A DNA stretch of 40,884 nt from Lachnospiraceae bacterium UBA2860. GTDB lineage: Bacteria; Bacillota; Clostridia; Lachnospirales; Lachnospiraceae. Every line of letters begins with the position of its first letter. Within the stretch, counting starts at the first letter, position 1. The notes under the pieces are model-generated. The model had not been told where the DNA came from. It was given only the letters and a program-made list of their open reading frames with translations, and did no database searches. The stretch covers positions 3,684 through 44,567 of the forward strand of contig DEFE01000022.1 of assembly GCA_002350625.1 (NCBI GenBank), read 5' to 3'. The position numbers were made by a program, and so were the translations under genes. Positions 1 through 7,473 of this stretch are shown one piece after another.

Positions 1-1176
1 ATGGCAGAAGCTTCCGTGAAGAATGTGAAGATCCTTCTGCCTGTAGATCTGGTGATGGCAGCAGAGTTCAAACCGGATTCCGTGTATGAAGTGTCTGCGC
101 TGGATGATCTGAATCAGGATTACATGGCCCTGGATATCGGTCCGGAAACCTGCAAACTGTATGCGGATGCGGTAAAAGATGCCAAACTGGTAGTCTGGAA
201 CGGGCCGATGGGCGTATTCGAAATGGATGCGTTCTGCAAAGGAACGGAAGCGGTTGCCAAAGCCGTTGCGGACAGCAATGCAGTCAGCATCGTAGGCGGC
301 GGCGACAGCGTAGCGGCTATCAAGAAGATTGGTCTGGAAGATAAAATCAGTCACATTTCCACCGGTGGCGGCGCCTCTCTGGAATATCTGGAAGGCAAAG
401 TGCTGCCGGGTGTGGAGGCGCTGGATGAGGTGCGGCGCCCTTTTGTGGCCGGTAACTGGAAGATGTACAAGACCGTTGGCGAAGCGGTCGAACTGGCCCA
501 GAATCTGGTTACCGAAACGAACGGTACTGTCAATGAAGTCGTGATTTTCCCGCCTTTTACGGCATTGGAAAGTGTAGCGGAAGCCATTGACGGTAAATCG
601 GTGGGCTATGGCGCGCAGGATTTGTGCTGGGAAGACGAAGGAGCTTTTACCGGCGCTGTGTCCGGCGCACAGATTGCGGACATTGGCTGTGAATACGTGT
701 TGGTAGGCCACAGCGAACGACGCGAAATTTTCAAAGAAGACAATGAAATCATTGCAAAGAAAATGAAAGCTGCGTATCGCAACCAGCTGAAACCGGTACT
801 ATGTGTCGGCGAAACAGAAGCGGAACGGAAGCAGGGCGCCACTAACGCCAAAATTGATGGACAGCTGAAGAGTGCGCTGGCAGGGATTTCAGCAGAACAG
901 GCGAAGCTGTTGACCGTTGCCTATGAACCCATCTGGGCTATCGGCACCGGCAATACTGCAACGGCGCAGGATGCCCAGGAAGTCTGCCTGTTTATCCGTA
1001 AGCAGCTGAACGAAATCGTTGGCGAAGACGTTGCAAGGCATATCCGTATCCTGTACGGTGGCAGTGTGAAAGACACCAATGCTGCCCAGTTCTGCATCAA
1101 CGGCATTGACGGCGTATTGGTTGGCGGCGCCAGTCTGAAAGTAGAAAGCTTTGCGAAGATTGTCCGCAGTTTTTAA
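1..1176 (+). CDS. pgk-tpiA: Phosphoglycerate kinase-triosephosphate isomerase fusion, 5' end cut by window
   Basis: This is a partial gene: the reading frame is open at base 1 and the N-terminal half of PGK is missing, so the ATG at position 1 is probably internal. Residues 1-143 are the C-terminal PGK domain, with the nucleotide-binding GGGDS and GGGASLE segments. From about residue 144 the frame runs without a stop into a complete triosephosphate isomerase: substrate-binding N152/K154 in GNWKM, catalytic H237 in GHSERRE, catalytic E309 in AYEPIWAIGTG, and GGS/GVLVGGA phosphate-binding loops near the C-terminus. PGK transfers phosphate from 1,3-bisphosphoglycerate to ADP; TPI interconverts dihydroxyacetone phosphate and glyceraldehyde 3-phosphate; both are cytosolic. 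A PGK-TPI fusion is known from Thermotoga; most Firmicutes keep the two genes separate. Codon use differs from the genes after about 2.3 kb: no CTC among 29 leucine codons. Confidence 0.93.
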   Translation: MAEASVKNVKILLPVDLVMAAEFKPDSVYEVSALDDLNQDYMALDIGPETCKLYADAVKDAKLVVWNGPMGVFEMDAFCKGTEAVAKAVADSNAVSIVGGGDSVAAIKKIGLEDKISHISTGGGASLEYLEGKVLPGVEALDEVRRPFVAGNWKMYKTVGEAVELAQNLVTETNGTVNEVVIFPPFTALESVAEAIDGKSVGYGAQDLCWEDEGAFTGAVSGAQIADIGCEYVLVGHSERREIFKEDNEIIAKKMKAAYRNQLKPVLCVGETEAERKQGATNAKIDGQLKSALAGISAEQAKLLTVAYEPIWAIGTGNTATAQDAQEVCLFIRKQLNEIVGEDVARHIRILYGGSVKDTNAAQFCINGIDGVLVGGASLKVESFAKIVRSF

Positions 1177-1200
1177 TTAAGAAGCTTTGAAGGAGAGCAA

Positions 1201-2763
1201 ATGGCAAAGAAGCCGGTATTGTTAATGATTCTGGACGGCTGGGGCATTGCCCCGGCCGGTCCTTATAATGCGGCGACGACAGCCCGTACTCCGCATCTGG
1301 ACAGCTATTTTACGGATTATCCCAACACAAAGCTGGAAGCAAGCGGGGAAGATGTAGGGCTGCCAGCTGGTCAGATTGGGAATTCGGAAGTAGGGCATCT
1401 GAACATCGGGTCGGGCCGGATCATTTATCAGGACCTGTCCCTGATTTCCCATGCTATCAAAGAAGGCAGTTTCTTTAAAAACCAGGTGCTGCTGGATGCG
1501 TTGCGTCATGCAAAAGAAAAGGACAGTTCTCTTCACCTGATGGGCCTGTTCAGTGACGGCGGCGTTCACAGTCACATCGATCATCTAAAAGCGCTGCTGG
1601 ATATGGCGAAGACGGCAGGATTACAAAAGGTCTATGTACATGCTTTTCTGGACGGCCGGGATGTGCCGCCCCAAAGCGCGATTCCTTATGTGCAGGATTT
1701 GGAAGCTTTCATGCAGGAAGAAGGCGTTGGCTGTTTTGCAACGGTCAGCGGCCGCTATTATGCCATGGACCGGGATAAACGCTGGGAACGTTTGGAAAAA
1801 GCCTATCGCAATATGGTTTTGCGGGACGGCGCAGTTTTTGCTTCCGCTGCAGAAGGAATTCAGGCTTCCTATGAAGCGGGTGTGAACGATGAGTTTGTAG
1901 TGCCGTTCTGTGTAGCGCAGAAAAACGAAGCGGCTGATGCGGGAGAGAAATCTGCTGCCTGTATCCGTAAGGGTGACAGCGTGATCTTCTATAATTTCCG
2001 CCCGGACCGGGCCCGGGAAATTACCCGTGCACTGCATGATGAAGAGTTCCCGTATTTTGAACGGTCAGCAGAAGCCAGGCCGGTGCATATGGTCGGCATG
2101 ACCCAGTATGATGCGACCATCGACATTCCTACCGCGTATCCGCCGGAACATTATGAAGATACGTTGGGCGAAGTACTGGCGAAGAATGGGCTGCAGCAGC
2201 TGCGTATTGCGGAAACGGAAAAATACGCTCATGTAACCTTCTTCTTTAACGGCGGCGTGGAAGAGCCGTTCCCCGGCGAGGACAGACTCCTTGTGCCGTC
2301 GCCGAAGGTGGCTACCTATGATCTGCAGCCGGAGATGAGCGCGCCGAAGGTCTGCGACGGCCTCGTGGAAGCCATCAGAAGCGGAAAATACGATGTCATC
2401 ATCATCAACTTCGCAAATGGCGACATGGTCGGCCACACCGGCGTTGAAGAAGCGGCGATCAAAGCCGTGGAATGCGTCGATGCATGTGTCGGCAGAGCGG
2501 TGGAAGCCATCAAAGAAAATGGCGGCATCATGTTCATCTGTGCGGATCACGGCAACTGCGACATGATGGTTGACCCGGAGACGGGAGAGCCATTTACGGC
2601 ACACACGACAAATCCTGTTCCGTTTATTCTCGTCAACGCGGATCCGAAGTACGGACTCAAGGAAGGCGGGAGACTCTGCGATATCGTGCCCACCATGATC
2701 GAGCTGATGGGCAAGGAGATTCCGAAGGAGATGACAGGCAACTCGCTGCTCACGGAACGCTGA
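1201..2763 (+). CDS. gpmI: 2,3-bisphosphoglycerate-independent phosphoglycerate mutase, compositionally chimeric
   Basis: Converts 3-phosphoglycerate to 2-phosphoglycerate with two metal ions and a phosphoserine intermediate. At 520 residues it has the usual length. It shows the N-terminal LDGWG metal site, the catalytic serine S62 in GNSEVGH, and the C-terminal DHGNCDMM metal site. An AAGGAGAG ribosome-binding site precedes the ATG, 24 bases after the TPI stop, so it is co-transcribed with the fusion gene. The protein is intact, but the DNA is not uniform: upstream of about 2280 there is no CTC leucine codon and no AGA arginine codon, while the last 480 bases use CTC for six of ten leucines and AGA four times, like the rest of the window. 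The switch falls in the stretch coding for FFFNGGVEEPFPGEDR. Confidence 0.95.
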   Translation: MAKKPVLLMILDGWGIAPAGPYNAATTARTPHLDSYFTDYPNTKLEASGEDVGLPAGQIGNSEVGHLNIGSGRIIYQDLSLISHAIKEGSFFKNQVLLDALRHAKEKDSSLHLMGLFSDGGVHSHIDHLKALLDMAKTAGLQKVYVHAFLDGRDVPPQSAIPYVQDLEAFMQEEGVGCFATVSGRYYAMDRDKRWERLEKAYRNMVLRDGAVFASAAEGIQASYEAGVNDEFVVPFCVAQKNEAADAGEKSAACIRKGDSVIFYNFRPDRAREITRALHDEEFPYFERSAEARPVHMVGMTQYDATIDIPTAYPPEHYEDTLGEVLAKNGLQQLRIAETEKYAHVTFFFNGGVEEPFPGEDRLLVPSPKVATYDLQPEMSAPKVCDGLVEAIRSGKYDVIIINFANGDMVGHTGVEEAAIKAVECVDACVGRAVEAIKENGGIMFICADHGNCDMMVDPETGEPFTAHTTNPVPFILVNADPKYGLKEGGRLCDIVPTMIELMGKEIPKEMTGNSLLTER

Positions 2764-2847
2764 TGATGTATGCTCGCATGTAATACATTTTAGATGAGCA
2801 TACGGATATGTATACTTTCGTGTCATACAAAATATTGTAGGCACCTG

Positions 2848-2877
2848 GACCGGGACCGCAAGGCTCCGGTCTTTTTT
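2848..2877 (+). terminator. Rho-independent terminator after gpmI
   Basis: A ten-pair stem (GACCGGGACC against GGCTCCGGTC, one G-U pair and one A-C mismatch) closes on a GCAA tetraloop and is followed directly by six T residues at 2872-2877. It ends the glycolytic transcript 85 bases past the gpmI stop. Confidence 0.88.
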
Positions 2878-2913
2878 GCCATAAATTTCAAGATTTTTTG
2901 GAAGATGTGTGCA

Positions 2914-2942
2914 TTGCGGGCGGGTAATACACTGGGTATACT
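2914..2942 (+). promoter_or_regulatory. Predicted sigma-A promoter for the BrnA-like gene
   Basis: TTGCGG at 2914-2919 and TATACT at 2937-2942 are separated by 17 bases. The position, just after a terminator and about 100 bases before the next start codon, suits a new transcription start. Confidence 0.5.
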
Positions 2943-3042
2943 GAATTTGTTACTTAACACGATCTCCCGTCCGGGGAGGATGAGAAGAACAGCTTCTTAT
3001 TCTGACGCGAGATTGTTTTGTTTAAAAGGGAGGATGAAGCGT

Positions 3043-3324
3043 ATGGTCATTCGCAGGCAGGTTCCGCAGCAGGAGCCGAAGAATTACGTGCCGCCGGTGA
3101 GTGTGGATCAGACAGTCGCCAAGATGACACCTGAGCAGTATGAGGAGTTTGCCGCGCTCGCGGAGCAGAAAAGGGAAGAGAGAAAGAAGCAGGTGCTCAC
3201 GCTGCGCGTTTCTCCGTCTACGATGAATAAAGCCAAAGCCCTGGGCAAAGGGTATACGGGCATTCTGAGCCGCCTTCTGGAGCTGGCGCTCGAGGACCCG
3301 GAGATGGTTCGGCGCTGCCTCTGA
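3043..3324 (+). CDS. Small protein resembling BrnA-type antitoxins
   Basis: A 93-residue, strongly charged protein. The start at 3043 is chosen because GGAGG at 3029-3033 lies nine bases upstream; an in-frame ATG at 3034 is almost on top of that site. The C-terminal half reads as a beta strand (VLTLRVS) followed by helices with the GKGY...ILSRLLELAL pattern, which resembles the ribbon-helix-helix end of BrnA antitoxins. BrnA normally pairs with the RNase toxin BrnT encoded just upstream; no BrnT-like gene lies on either side, so this is an orphan DNA-binding protein at most. It stands alone between a terminator and the secG promoter. The family assignment is by motif resemblance only. Confidence 0.6.
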   Translation: MVIRRQVPQQEPKNYVPPVSVDQTVAKMTPEQYEEFAALAEQKREERKKQVLTLRVSPSTMNKAKALGKGYTGILSRLLELALEDPEMVRRCL

Positions 3325-3364
3325 TGCAGCGCCATTTGCGTATACGATTCTTAGGAAAAATAAG

Positions 3365-3393
3365 TTGAATATATGAAATACCTGTGTTATACT
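3365..3393 (+). promoter_or_regulatory. Predicted sigma-A promoter for secG
   Basis: TTGAAT at 3365-3370 and TATACT at 3388-3393 with a 17-base spacer, 36 bases before the secG start codon. Confidence 0.65.
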
Positions 3394-3428
3394 TTCGTTT
3401 GGTTTTTGATTTGGAGGTAAAGGATATC

Positions 3429-3671
3429 ATGGGTGTTCTCAGAGTATTACTGACGATCGTTTATATCATCGATTGTGTCGCGCTTGCGGCGATCGTCCTC
3501 ATGCAGGAGGGCAAAAGCGCCGGCCTCGGTGCGATCGCCGGTGCGGCGGAAACTTACTGGGGGCAGAACAAAGGCAGATCCATGGAAGGCGGACTCGTCA
3601 AGCTGACAAAGATCCTTGCAGCCGTGTTCTTTATTCTGTCGCTTGTCCTGTCGATGAGTTTCCTGAAGTAA
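3429..3671 (+). CDS. secG: Preprotein translocase subunit SecG
   Basis: An 80-residue two-helix membrane protein of the SecYEG channel, which assists SecA-driven protein export. Hydrophobic segments lie at about residues 4-25 and 59-78, joined by a glycine-rich loop containing the family-typical VLMQEGKSAGLGAI and GAAETYWG stretch. The start at 3429 follows GGAGGTAAAG; an upstream in-frame ATG at 3384 lies inside the promoter and is not used. In many Firmicutes secG is followed by rnr and smpB; here smpB follows directly and no RNase R gene is present. Confidence 0.93.
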   Translation: MGVLRVLLTIVYIIDCVALAAIVLMQEGKSAGLGAIAGAAETYWGQNKGRSMEGGLVKLTKILAAVFFILSLVLSMSFLK

Positions 3672-3685
3672 TGAACGACAAGGCC

Positions 3686-3719
3686 TCCGCTAAAGAAGCG
3701 GGGGTCATTTCTTTCTTAA
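3686..3719 (+). terminator. Weak terminator-like hairpin between secG and smpB
   Basis: CCTCCGC at 3686-3692 pairs with GCGGGGG at 3700-3706 (one G-U pair) around a seven-base loop. The tail that follows is T-rich but interrupted by C and A, so read-through into smpB is likely. Confidence 0.5.
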
Positions 3720-3731
3720 ACAACAGCGTCT

Positions 3732-4196
3732 ATGGCAAAAGAATCTGTCAAAGTTATTGCGAACAACAAAAAGGCATACCACGACTACTTTATTTTGGAG
3801 ACCTATGAGGCCGGGATCGAGCTGTTCGGGACGGAAGTGAAATCCATCCGGATGGGGCACTGCTCCATCAAAGAGGCTTACGTGGATATACACGGCGGAG
3901 AGGTGTTTGTCGACGGCATGCATATATCTCCCTATGAGAAAGGGAACCTGTTCAACCGCGATCCGCTGAGAAAGCGGCGTCTTCTGATGCACGCGGCAGA
4001 GATACGCAAGCTGGGGCAGAAGATCCGGGAGAAAGGATTTACGCTTGTGCCGCTGCAGGTGTATTTTAAAGGAAGTCTTGTTAAGGTCGAAGTGGGACTC
4101 GCAAAGGGCAAGAAGCTGTTCGATAAGCGCGATGACATCGCCAAAAAGGATATGAAGCGGGAGGCGGAACGTGAGTTTAAAATCCGTAATTTCTGA
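3732..4196 (+). CDS. smpB: SsrA-binding protein SmpB
   Basis: A 154-residue partner of tmRNA in trans-translation: it binds the tRNA-like domain of SsrA RNA and brings it to stalled ribosomes. The family pattern is clear: NKKAYHDYFI at the start, GIELFGTEVKSIR, HISPYEKGN, and the basic C-terminal tail that enters the mRNA channel. No good Shine-Dalgarno sequence precedes the ATG; it sits about 25 bases after the hairpin that follows secG. The last 26 bases overlap the next gene. No ssrA RNA gene was recognised in the window. Confidence 0.95.
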   Translation: MAKESVKVIANNKKAYHDYFILETYEAGIELFGTEVKSIRMGHCSIKEAYVDIHGGEVFVDGMHISPYEKGNLFNRDPLRKRRLLMHAAEIRKLGQKIREKGFTLVPLQVYFKGSLVKVEVGLAKGKKLFDKRDDIAKKDMKREAEREFKIRNF

Positions 4197-5193
4197 TCTC
4201 TCCGTTTTTTGCTTTGTTCTTTTTGCGGCAGCTGTTTTACTGACCTTCACGTCCGGGCGCCCCGTCTTCGTCGAAGCAGAGGAAAAAGAAGCTTCCTCTG
4301 CCGGGCAGACGGCCGGCACTGCATCTTCTTCGGAAGCGGAAAGTGCTGCGTCCTCCGGTCCGGAAGAAAATGCCGACCCTGTGCTCGCACATGTGCGGGG
4401 CATCCGGAACTTCAGCCTGATCGAAGGCATGACGCCCGACCCTATGGCCGGCGTCACCTGGGACGAGACGATCGGCACCGTCCTGTGCGACACGACGCAG
4501 ACGGACTGGGGCAGGATCGGGACACAGGAGCTGACCTACACAGTGGCGGCCATGGATCAGTCGATTCATTATCAGACGATCACCGTCACGGTGTATGAGA
4601 ATCTGGAGTACTATCTCTACGGGATGGAAGGCCAGAAGAAGGTCACGGTCGGAAGCTCCTTTGATCCGATGGAAGGGATCACCTACGACGAGAAGAAGCT
4701 GAAAAGCGTAACCGCTGATGTCAGTGCGCTCGACACGGCCAAGGAAGGGGAGTATCCGGTCAGCTATCTTCTGACGGATAAGAAGGGCCATACGCAGACG
4801 GCTGTGAGAAGAGTTCATGTCTCCGCCAGCGGGTCCGGCAGCTGGGACAACAGCGACAACCCCGGCAATTATGCGACCGTGATCGACCTCGGCGTCTGGC
4901 GGCTTACCGCTTATATGGACACGCCGGAAGATCAGGGAATCTACGTGGGAAAAACCGCGAGCGGCGCGCCCCTCATCCCGGGGCGGACCGTAGCTGTATC
5001 GGCCGCCACCTGTGACCGGCTCGGCCTCTATTTCGGCGATAAGCTGCTGATCGACGGGCATGTCTACACGCTGGAGGATCACGGCGGCTCGGCCATGAAC
5101 AATCAGAACTGGGCGGATATCTTTGTAGACAATCCGATCGATGAGTTTTCCGAACGATTTAACCGGTATTCTCAGGTTTACCTGCTGCGGTAA
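4171..5193 (+). CDS. Secreted or membrane-anchored 3D-domain protein
   Basis: The 340-residue protein starts with GTG at 4171, seven bases after a GGGAGG site inside smpB, and overlaps smpB by 26 bases. A hydrophobic segment near residues 8-28 acts as a signal peptide or anchor. It is followed by an Ala/Ser/Glu-rich linker (about 33-70) and two roughly 75-residue beta-rich segments that resemble bacterial Ig-like domains. The C-terminal 100 residues contain LTAYMDTPEDQG, GDKLLIDG, EDHGGS and WADIFVDN, which matches the 3D (three-aspartate) domain of cell-wall lytic transglycosylase-like proteins such as YuiC and RpfB relatives. A role in peptidoglycan remodelling is inferred. Confidence 0.8.
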   Translation: MSLKSVISDLSVFCFVLFAAAVLLTFTSGRPVFVEAEEKEASSAGQTAGTASSSEAESAASSGPEENADPVLAHVRGIRNFSLIEGMTPDPMAGVTWDETIGTVLCDTTQTDWGRIGTQELTYTVAAMDQSIHYQTITVTVYENLEYYLYGMEGQKKVTVGSSFDPMEGITYDEKKLKSVTADVSALDTAKEGEYPVSYLLTDKKGHTQTAVRRVHVSASGSGSWDNSDNPGNYATVIDLGVWRLTAYMDTPEDQGIYVGKTASGAPLIPGRTVAVSAATCDRLGLYFGDKLLIDGHVYTLEDHGGSAMNNQNWADIFVDNPIDEFSERFNRYSQVYLLR

Positions 5194-5241
5194 AGCTGTA
5201 CCGGATATTTGAAACCGGCTGGCATAAAGGAGCAATAGGAA

Positions 5242-5868
5242 ATGGCAAAAAAAAGTAAAGATGTGAATCAGGTAGACGCGCAGGCTTCGGAAAATCAGAC
5301 GTCTGCGGCTGAGGAAGGAAAGAGCAAGTTGTCTGCGGCGGTTATCATACCGGAAATTATTCCTTATATCATTATTATCGTCGTTGCCATCGCCATCAAC
5401 ACGTTCCTTGTGATCAATGCGCGTATTCCCTCCGGCTCCATGGAGACGACGATTATGACGGGAGAGCGTGTATTCGGCAACCGCCTCGCTTACAAATACG
5501 GGGATCCGCAGCGCTACGACATCATCATCTTCCATTTTCCGGATGACGAGAAGCGCCTGTTTGTGAAGCGGCTCATCGGCCTGCCTGGAGATACGATCGA
5601 GCTGAAGGACGGCCAGGTCTATATCAACGGCGTCAACGACATGGAGAACGAGCCGTTCGTAAGTTCTGACAAGCATGATAATTTCGGTCCTTATACGGTG
5701 CCGGAGAATTGTTATTTTATGCTCGGAGACAATCGCGCCCACAGCAATGACTCGCGTTTCTGGTACAACAAATGCGTGCGCAGGGATCAGATTGTCGGAC
5801 GGGCCGGCTTCAGGTACTGGCCTTTGACTAAAATCGGACTGATCAATAAGTACGCGTCGAACTGGTAA
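5242..5868 (+). CDS. lepB: Type I signal peptidase
   Basis: Cleaves signal peptides from exported proteins at the outer face of the membrane. The 208-residue protein has a hydrophilic N-terminal tail, one membrane segment at about residues 31-58, the catalytic serine S66 in PSGSM, the general-base lysine K109 in VKRLIGLPGD, and the conserved GDNRAHSNDSR box at 162-172. This is the single-pass Gram-positive architecture. GGAGCAATAGGAA precedes the ATG. The gene sits with secG and a secreted protein, giving a small protein-export cluster. Confidence 0.95.
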   Translation: MAKKSKDVNQVDAQASENQTSAAEEGKSKLSAAVIIPEIIPYIIIIVVAIAINTFLVINARIPSGSMETTIMTGERVFGNRLAYKYGDPQRYDIIIFHFPDDEKRLFVKRLIGLPGDTIELKDGQVYINGVNDMENEPFVSSDKHDNFGPYTVPENCYFMLGDNRAHSNDSRFWYNKCVRRDQIVGRAGFRYWPLTKIGLINKYASNW

Positions 5869-5906
5869 ACCGCTGATCCATTTTCGAAAAAAACAGGAGA
5901 GAGGAA

Positions 5907-6536
5907 ATGAATGAGAATATTCAAAAAAGGAACGCGCTGCTCGCACAGAAGGTCGCAGAGGGACTGAAGTCGCGCAATATGTCCGCTTACTGTGCCTCTG
6001 ACAGGGAGGAGGCGCTGAAGATTGCACTGTCTCTCATCCCGGAGGGGAGCAGCGTGACAATGGGCGGATCGGTCAGCGCCGGGGAGATCGGCCTCGTCAG
6101 TGCTCTTAAAGAAGGAAATTACAATTTCATTGACAGGAATGAAATTGCGGATAAGCGCGCGGCGATGCTGGCCGCTTACGACGCGGACGTTTTTCTCAGC
6201 AGCGTCAACGCGATGACGGAGGACGGGGAGCTCGTCAATATCGACGGCAATGCGAACCGCGTATCGGCGCTCGCGCAGGGACCTAAGAAGGTCATCTTCA
6301 TCGTCGGCATGAATAAAGTCTGCAGCGATCTGGACGGCGCCATGAAGCGGGCCAGAAATGTGGCGGCTCCGATTAACGCGCAGCGCTTCGGCCTCAATAC
6401 GCCCTGCGCAAAGACCGGCGCCTGCATGAACTGCAAGTCTCCGGATACGATCTGCTGCCAGTTCCTCATCACGAGGTACTCGAAGCATCCCGGCAGAATC
6501 CATGTGATTCTTGTCAATGACAATCTCGGATTTTGA
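5907..6536 (+). CDS. LUD-domain (LutC/YkgG-like) protein
   Basis: A 209-residue protein of the LUD family, recognised by SVTMGGSVSAGEIGL, the DADVFLSSVNAMTEDGELVNIDG core and the IFIVGMNKV strand. LutC-type proteins act with the iron-sulfur protein LutB and with LutA in lactate oxidation; neither partner is encoded nearby, so this is a stand-alone member of unknown substrate. Cysteines cluster near the C-terminus (TPCAKTGACMNCKSPDTICC), which could bind a metal. GGAGAGAGG precedes the start. The transcript ends at a strong terminator four bases after the stop. Confidence 0.85.
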   Translation: MNENIQKRNALLAQKVAEGLKSRNMSAYCASDREEALKIALSLIPEGSSVTMGGSVSAGEIGLVSALKEGNYNFIDRNEIADKRAAMLAAYDADVFLSSVNAMTEDGELVNIDGNANRVSALAQGPKKVIFIVGMNKVCSDLDGAMKRARNVAAPINAQRFGLNTPCAKTGACMNCKSPDTICCQFLITRYSKHPGRIHVILVNDNLGF

Positions 6537-6540
6537 GAAT

Positions 6541-6582
6541 AAAAATATGACAAGGGGTCTGACCCCTTGTCATATTTTTTTT
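6541..6582. terminator. Bidirectional terminator, 19-bp perfect inverted repeat
   Basis: Bases 6541-6559 are the exact reverse complement of 6561-6579, with one T between them. The stem has a G+C core (AAGGGGTC) flanked by A-tracts and T-tracts, so it can terminate the LUD gene on the plus strand and the convergent small gene on the minus strand. Confidence 0.92.
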
Positions 6583-6590
6583 ACTATGTC

Positions 6591-6830
6591 TCATGCGCTG
6601 ATCATGTAATCCATGATTCTGACCACATCCATCGGGTTCTCCGCGACAACTTCCATCTCGGAAATCGGCGTCTCTTCGGTACCAAATGTCTCGGAAAGCA
6701 CGAGGAGCTGTGTGAGCTTCGACTTGAGATTCAGCTGGTCACCGCTCGGGCTCACCATCATGACATTTCCTTCGCAAGCGTCGATTACATGGCTGAAGTT
6801 TTTGAGATCTTTGATATTGTACAGTTTCAT
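6591..6830 (-). CDS. Small conserved protein of unknown function
   Basis: A 79-residue protein with GGAGG eight bases before its ATG, so it is very likely real. The pattern MKLYNIKDL...VIDACEGNV...GDQLNLKSKLTQLLVL is one I associate with short Lachnospiraceae proteins that databases sometimes label 'polya polymerase' without support; that name should not be carried over. It has no membrane segment or cysteine motif. It is transcribed alone, divergently from the anti-sigma-like gene, and ends at the shared terminator. Confidence 0.75.
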   Translation of the reverse strand: MKLYNIKDLKNFSHVIDACEGNVMMVSPSGDQLNLKSKLTQLLVLSETFGTEETPISEMEVVAENPMDVVRIMDYMISA

Positions 6831-6895
6831 GAGTATACCTCCTATCCGAATAACTTCATTCGAAAACTAAAACATTGTTGTCATCCATGTCCCGT

Positions 6896-6923
6896 ATTAT
6901 ACGCCGAATATCCCTTCTGTTTA
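6896..6923 (-). promoter_or_regulatory. Predicted promoter for the small minus-strand gene
   Basis: Read on the minus strand: TAAACA (6923-6918), a 16-base spacer, and a perfect TATAAT (6901-6896). It lies about 65 bases before the start codon, in the 214-base divergent gap. Confidence 0.5.
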
Positions 6924-6992
6924 GGCGTTCTGTTATCCTGTATTAGTAGAATATTGACATATTGCTGTTGAAACGGCTATCTGACAGCGGTC

Positions 6993-7022
6993 AAGACAGG
7001 AAACGCCCTTTCGTGCTATAAT
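6993..7022 (+). promoter_or_regulatory. Predicted promoter for the anti-sigma-like gene and polA
   Basis: AAGACA at 6993-6998, an 18-base spacer and TATAAT at 7017-7022. A separate TTGACA at 6954-6959 has only a poor -10 match at the right distance. This is the only promoter seen before polA. Confidence 0.55.
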
Positions 7023-7059
7023 GTTTTTTCGTAGGACGATGTAAATGGCGGGAGACGAT

Positions 7060-7473
7060 ATGGCGGAAAAACAGATCTGTCAAAGAATGCAGAAGATGAT
7101 ACGGCCTTATCTGGATGATGAGCTTTCCGGGCGCGACAGCGCTCAGTTCATCGCCCATATCAGGGAGTGTGAGGAGTGCCGGCATGAGCTGGAGACGAGC
7201 TTCATTGTCGATTACGCCGTCCGCTACCTGGATGAAGGCAAGATGGACAGCTTTGATATAAAAGGCATGCTCGACGCGCGGATCGAGGAAGGTGAGAAGC
7301 GGCTGGCCCGCAGGCAGACGCTGTCTGTCCTCTTATGGATCGGCATCATCGTCATGGCTGTGATTATCGTGGGCATCCTGATCAGTTTTCTGCTCCCCGA
7401 ATTATTCAGCAGACTGACGGATCTTTTCAGAGGATCCATCGAATACATCAGCGGAGGTGCGGTACATGAGTGA
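7060..7473 (+). CDS. Zinc-finger (zf-HC2) anti-sigma-like membrane protein
   Basis: About 137 residues. The N-terminal part carries HIRECEEC, a His-x3-Cys-x2-Cys zinc-binding motif typical of zf-HC2 anti-sigma factors, and one membrane helix follows (roughly SVLLWIGIIVMAVIIVGILI). The start at 7060 follows GGGAG; an in-frame ATG at 7045 is an alternative. No ECF sigma factor gene is adjacent, which is unusual for a true anti-sigma factor; instead the gene overlaps polA by eight bases. It may regulate a distant sigma factor or have another zinc-dependent role. Confidence 0.75.
   Translation: MAEKQICQRMQKMIRPYLDDELSGRDSAQFIAHIRECEECRHELETSFIVDYAVRYLDEGKMDSFDIKGMLDARIEEGEKRLARRQTLSVLLWIGIIVMAVIIVGILISFLLPELFSRLTDLFRGSIEYISGGAVHE

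Noticed and set aside
2794..3042. N-terminal extension of the BrnA-like gene back to 2794
   Set aside because: The extended frame crosses the gpmI terminator and the predicted promoter; the start at 3043 has a good ribosome site.
4237..6027. A 596-codon minus-strand frame
   Set aside because: It is a shadow of the 3D-domain and signal peptidase genes.
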